Below are positions 62,255-64,000 of a DNA stretch of 64,000 nucleotides, piece by piece. Made by a program: the position numbers and the translations under genes. The notes beneath the pieces are model-generated. The model saw nothing but the letters and a program-made list of their open reading frames with translations, was not told the DNA's origin and ran no database searches. Origin of the DNA: Variovorax sp. PAMC26660 (GTDB lineage Bacteria; Pseudomonadota; Gammaproteobacteria; Burkholderiales; Burkholderiaceae_C); the NCBI RefSeq assembly GCF_014302995.1, contig NZ_CP060295.1, positions 5,323,501 to 5,387,500 on the forward strand, read 5' to 3'. The stretch's first letter is position 1. Each line of letters opens with the position of its first letter.

Positions 62255-62530
62255 ATGGAAGAAGTGAAGATCCTGCAAATCATGCCCGCTGATGGGTGGG
62301 TCGCTGTTTACGATGGAGGTGAAGAAGGCGAGATGGAAGAACCCTTGGCCTGTTTTGCGCTGGTCCAAGTCGATTACAAAAATGGCGACGGCCCTCAGAC
62401 TGAAGTTCGCGGGATGGCGCCCGACGAAAAGCTCATGGCATTCGTGGAAGATGCATCAAATTTTGTGACGGTTCGCCGCGCTGAAGAAGATGCGGACGAA
62501 GACGAGTCAGATACCGAAACGGACGACTGA
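62255..62530 (+). CDS. Small acidic protein, 91 residues, unknown
   Basis: The product begins MEEVKILQIMPADGWVAVYD and ends in a strongly acidic tail (EEDADEDESDTETDD). The central part VQVDYKNGDGPQTEVRGMA looks like a small beta domain. GGAG stands 7 bases before the ATG. The acidic character could indicate an inhibitor or immunity-type protein, but there is no supporting neighbour. No family recognised. Confidence 0.55.
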   Translation: MEEVKILQIMPADGWVAVYDGGEEGEMEEPLACFALVQVDYKNGDGPQTEVRGMAPDEKLMAFVEDASNFVTVRRAEEDADEDESDTETDD

Positions 62531-62840
62531 ACGTCCACTTCGCTCCGCCAGCATGGCACGCGCGCGGAATCACCCGGGTCCATGACAGATGTGCGTGGAC
62601 GCATTCGCTGCGAACCGGATCAGATGCAACCTCCGCGCACGTTCGCACGATGCGCCTCATTGGGGCGGCATAGCTCATCGCTTTCTCGCAATGCACTGTG
62701 TGTCGCCCAGGTGGCCGAGGCAATGCCTTGATCGGAGTTGGCGCAGCATTGAGCGGTTGTTGGAAGACGCGACACGAGAATCGAACTGATCGAGTAACCC
62801 GGAACGCTTCAACCGTGAGCAACCTGTTGGAACTCGACGC
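62531..62840. other. 310 bases without a supported gene
   Basis: Several short ORFs on both strands have Arg/His/Ser-rich, unnatural composition. No promoter, repeat or RNA structure was evident. Confidence 0.4.
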
Positions 62841-63029
62841 TCAGACCTTCTTGTCGCGATGCTCCTTGAGCAATGTATTCACAAGCGAAAGTGCATCGGA
62901 GATGTGTTGAAGGGCGTTGATCCGATGAGTTTCTGTTGGCTGCGCCGCCCGAAAATTTGCCAATTCTGATCTGGCCTTACCGATCGCCAGTTTGAGCTTT
63001 CTGTATCTCAGGTCGACTACCAATGCCAT
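62841..63029 (-). CDS. Small basic helical protein, 62 residues
   Basis: The product begins MALVVDLRYRKLKLAIGKAR and ends LLKEHRDKKV. It is almost entirely predicted helix, with heptad-like spacing. A strong ribosome binding site (GGAGGAGAAAGAAG) precedes the ATG, which supports translation. The frame is open to 63065. No family recognised; small basic helical proteins on islands can be regulators or toxin-antitoxin components, but nothing here shows that. Confidence 0.6.
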   Translation of the reverse strand: MALVVDLRYRKLKLAIGKARSELANFRAAQPTETHRINALQHISDALSLVNTLLKEHRDKKV

Positions 63030-63065
63030 TCTTCTTTCTCCTCCGATTGATGAGGGGAGCCTCAT

Positions 63066-63442
63066 AAAAATCTATGCTCGCAGTCCAGCCCATCCGCAAT
63101 CAGATTGGGTTGCGTGATTCGGGGCCAAAAAAAGCGCCTGCCGAAGCGGGTGAGTCAACGGGTTCGATCAGGGACGGCTGTCATGACTGATCGCACCTCG
63201 GTTGTGCCATGCATCGTGTTGCACATAAGACACCACGACGGATACGGGCGGCGAAGCGTGACGTAGTGCGCGCGCAGGTGGGTACTCCTTCAGTCAAACC
63301 TAAGGTTGGCGAACGATACTGACCTCGACGATCTGTTGGCGTTGGTAGAGGAAGCTCTTGCACCCGCTCTTGACTGCGGTTCCTCGAGGTTGGCGATCGT
63401 CGCAAATCCCTCGATGTACCTGTTGCGATGCAGGTCAGAAAA
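63066..63442. other. About 380 bases without a supported gene
   Basis: An open frame on the plus strand (63306-63551, TTG start) has partly protein-like sequence (LALVEEALAPALDCGSSRLA) but no ribosome binding site and overlaps the next ORF. It may be the decayed 5' part of a gene. Nothing else was seen. Confidence 0.35.
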
Positions 63443-63673
63443 ATGCGCCACTCACTACTTCGATATCTTGCCGGTCAATCGCTTCCCGCCACCGTCGCAG
63501 GAACAAGCGGTGTTGCCGCTGTTCAGGCTCTGGTGCAGGACGGCCATGTGAAGGCGATCCTGCCTTCGAGCCGCTCTGCGACGACCGAGCCACCAGCGGC
63601 CACGGTGACCGAGTTCACTCGCCTGGGAAGGCGCGAGTTACGGCGCACTCGGACTGCTACGTCATTGCAGTAG
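63443..63673 (+). CDS. Small unknown protein, 76 residues
   Basis: The frame reads MRHSLLRYLAGQSLPATVAG, then AALVQDGHVK-like (VQALVQDGHVKAILPSS) and a C-terminal PAATVTEFTRLGRRELRRTR. Composition is natural, and the C-terminus looks like a small basic helix. AGG lies 7 bases before the ATG. I think a gene of this type occurs on other Burkholderiales islands, but cannot confirm it. It may be intact. Confidence 0.4.
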   Translation: MRHSLLRYLAGQSLPATVAGTSGVAAVQALVQDGHVKAILPSSRSATTEPPAATVTEFTRLGRRELRRTRTATSLQ

Positions 63674-63868
63674 TTGCAGCGCGCAGCCGTTGCCTGTTGG
63701 CGAGGTGGCGGGCTCTGCGCGCAATGCTTGCGAGCGTGAACTAGTCCTCGCTTAGGGCGTCGAAAACGATGAGTTTTTTGCCGCCAGTCGTGATGTCGGC
63801 GACGGCCTACTCTGAATACACGGCTCACCGCCGCATACTCTTTTCACAACGAAAGATCAGGTGATGCG
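63674..63868. other. Region before the last gene, nothing recognised
   Basis: About 195 bases with no supported gene. The promoter of the next gene is expected near its 3' end. Confidence 0.35.
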
Positions 63869-64000
63869 ATGGGAGCGATGAGTGAAGTCTTGCCGGAGGC
63901 GAGCGCGTTTCTGTGCCGCTTCAACATTCCAATCCGGCTGGACGAAGATCGTCATCAATACGTCCCGGTCTTCGGCATCTTCCGCCGTATTCCATACGAC
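63869..64000 (+). CDS. 5' part of an unknown gene running off the window
   Basis: The frame is open from the ATG at 63869 to the last base: MGAMSEVLPEASAFLCRFNI then PIRLDEDRHQYVPVFGIFRR. AGGTGATGCG provides a good ribosome binding site. The visible 44 residues look like a natural protein, without a signal peptide. I recognise no family from this short part. A second in-frame ATG lies at 63878. Confidence 0.55.
   Translation, partial: MGAMSEVLPEASAFLCRFNIPIRLDEDRHQYVPVFGIFRRIPYD

Overview
The window looks like the chromosome of a Variovorax-like member of the Comamonadaceae (Burkholderiales). The basis is the high GC content, two Bug-type tripartite tricarboxylate receptors, the gene order thrS-infC-rpmI-rplT-pheS-pheT-ihfA-MerR-tRNA-Pro, and the protein sequences themselves. 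The species was inferred from gene content, not from a database match. About 53 kb reads as ordinary core and accessory chromosome. The last 11 kb, beyond tRNA-Pro, reads as a mosaic genomic island.

Layout. 0-9.4 kb: the C-terminal half of metE, a secreted unknown protein, a ScfR/RamB-type short-chain fatty acid regulator divergent from a Bug receptor, a DUF4148 protein, tag, an M20 dipeptidase and cbpM-cbpA. 9.5-17.3 kb: a Tat-exported metallophosphatase, a histidine phosphatase, a penicillin-acylase lipoprotein, a GST, a phosphatidylserine-synthase-like enzyme, a class I amidotransferase and a DeoR regulator. 17.4-26.2 kb: a phosphorus-scavenging neighbourhood with phospholipase C, an overlooked 58-aa lipoprotein, a phosphatase/LamG lipoprotein preceded by a good Pho box, and a glycerophosphodiesterase with a weaker Pho-box-like site. 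A class A beta-lactamase, a DUF4337 protein and TrhA lie among them.

27-38 kb: a small membrane protein, a TRAP receptor, a pair of hairpin repeats sharing one core, and then a long minus-strand catabolic cluster. The cluster holds a sugar isomerase, a DUF993 aldolase-like protein, a Gfo/Idh/MocA oxidoreductase, an enolase-superfamily dehydratase, a NitT/TauT-type ABC transporter, a Bug receptor and a TetR regulator. A ThDP enzyme is divergent from the TetR gene. The substrate is unknown. 39.9-44.7 kb: a small unknown protein divergent from an AraC regulator, a histone-H1-like SWIB protein with a 21-bp tandem repeat, an EamA transporter, a GGCT-like protein and isocitrate lyase.

44.9-53.1 kb: the translation operon. 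It is preceded by a 21-codon leader peptide rich in Phe and Thr codons and by mutually exclusive antiterminator and terminator hairpins, a textbook attenuator placed before thrS instead of before pheS. infC starts with AUC. A second terminator-like hairpin lies before pheS.

53.1-64 kb: the island. It holds a Mor-like phage activator remnant, an intact McrBC type IV restriction pair, a broken IS3 transposase, a truncated aminotransferase joined to a truncated amidohydrolase, a truncated nuclease and several small unknown genes. The last gene runs off the window.
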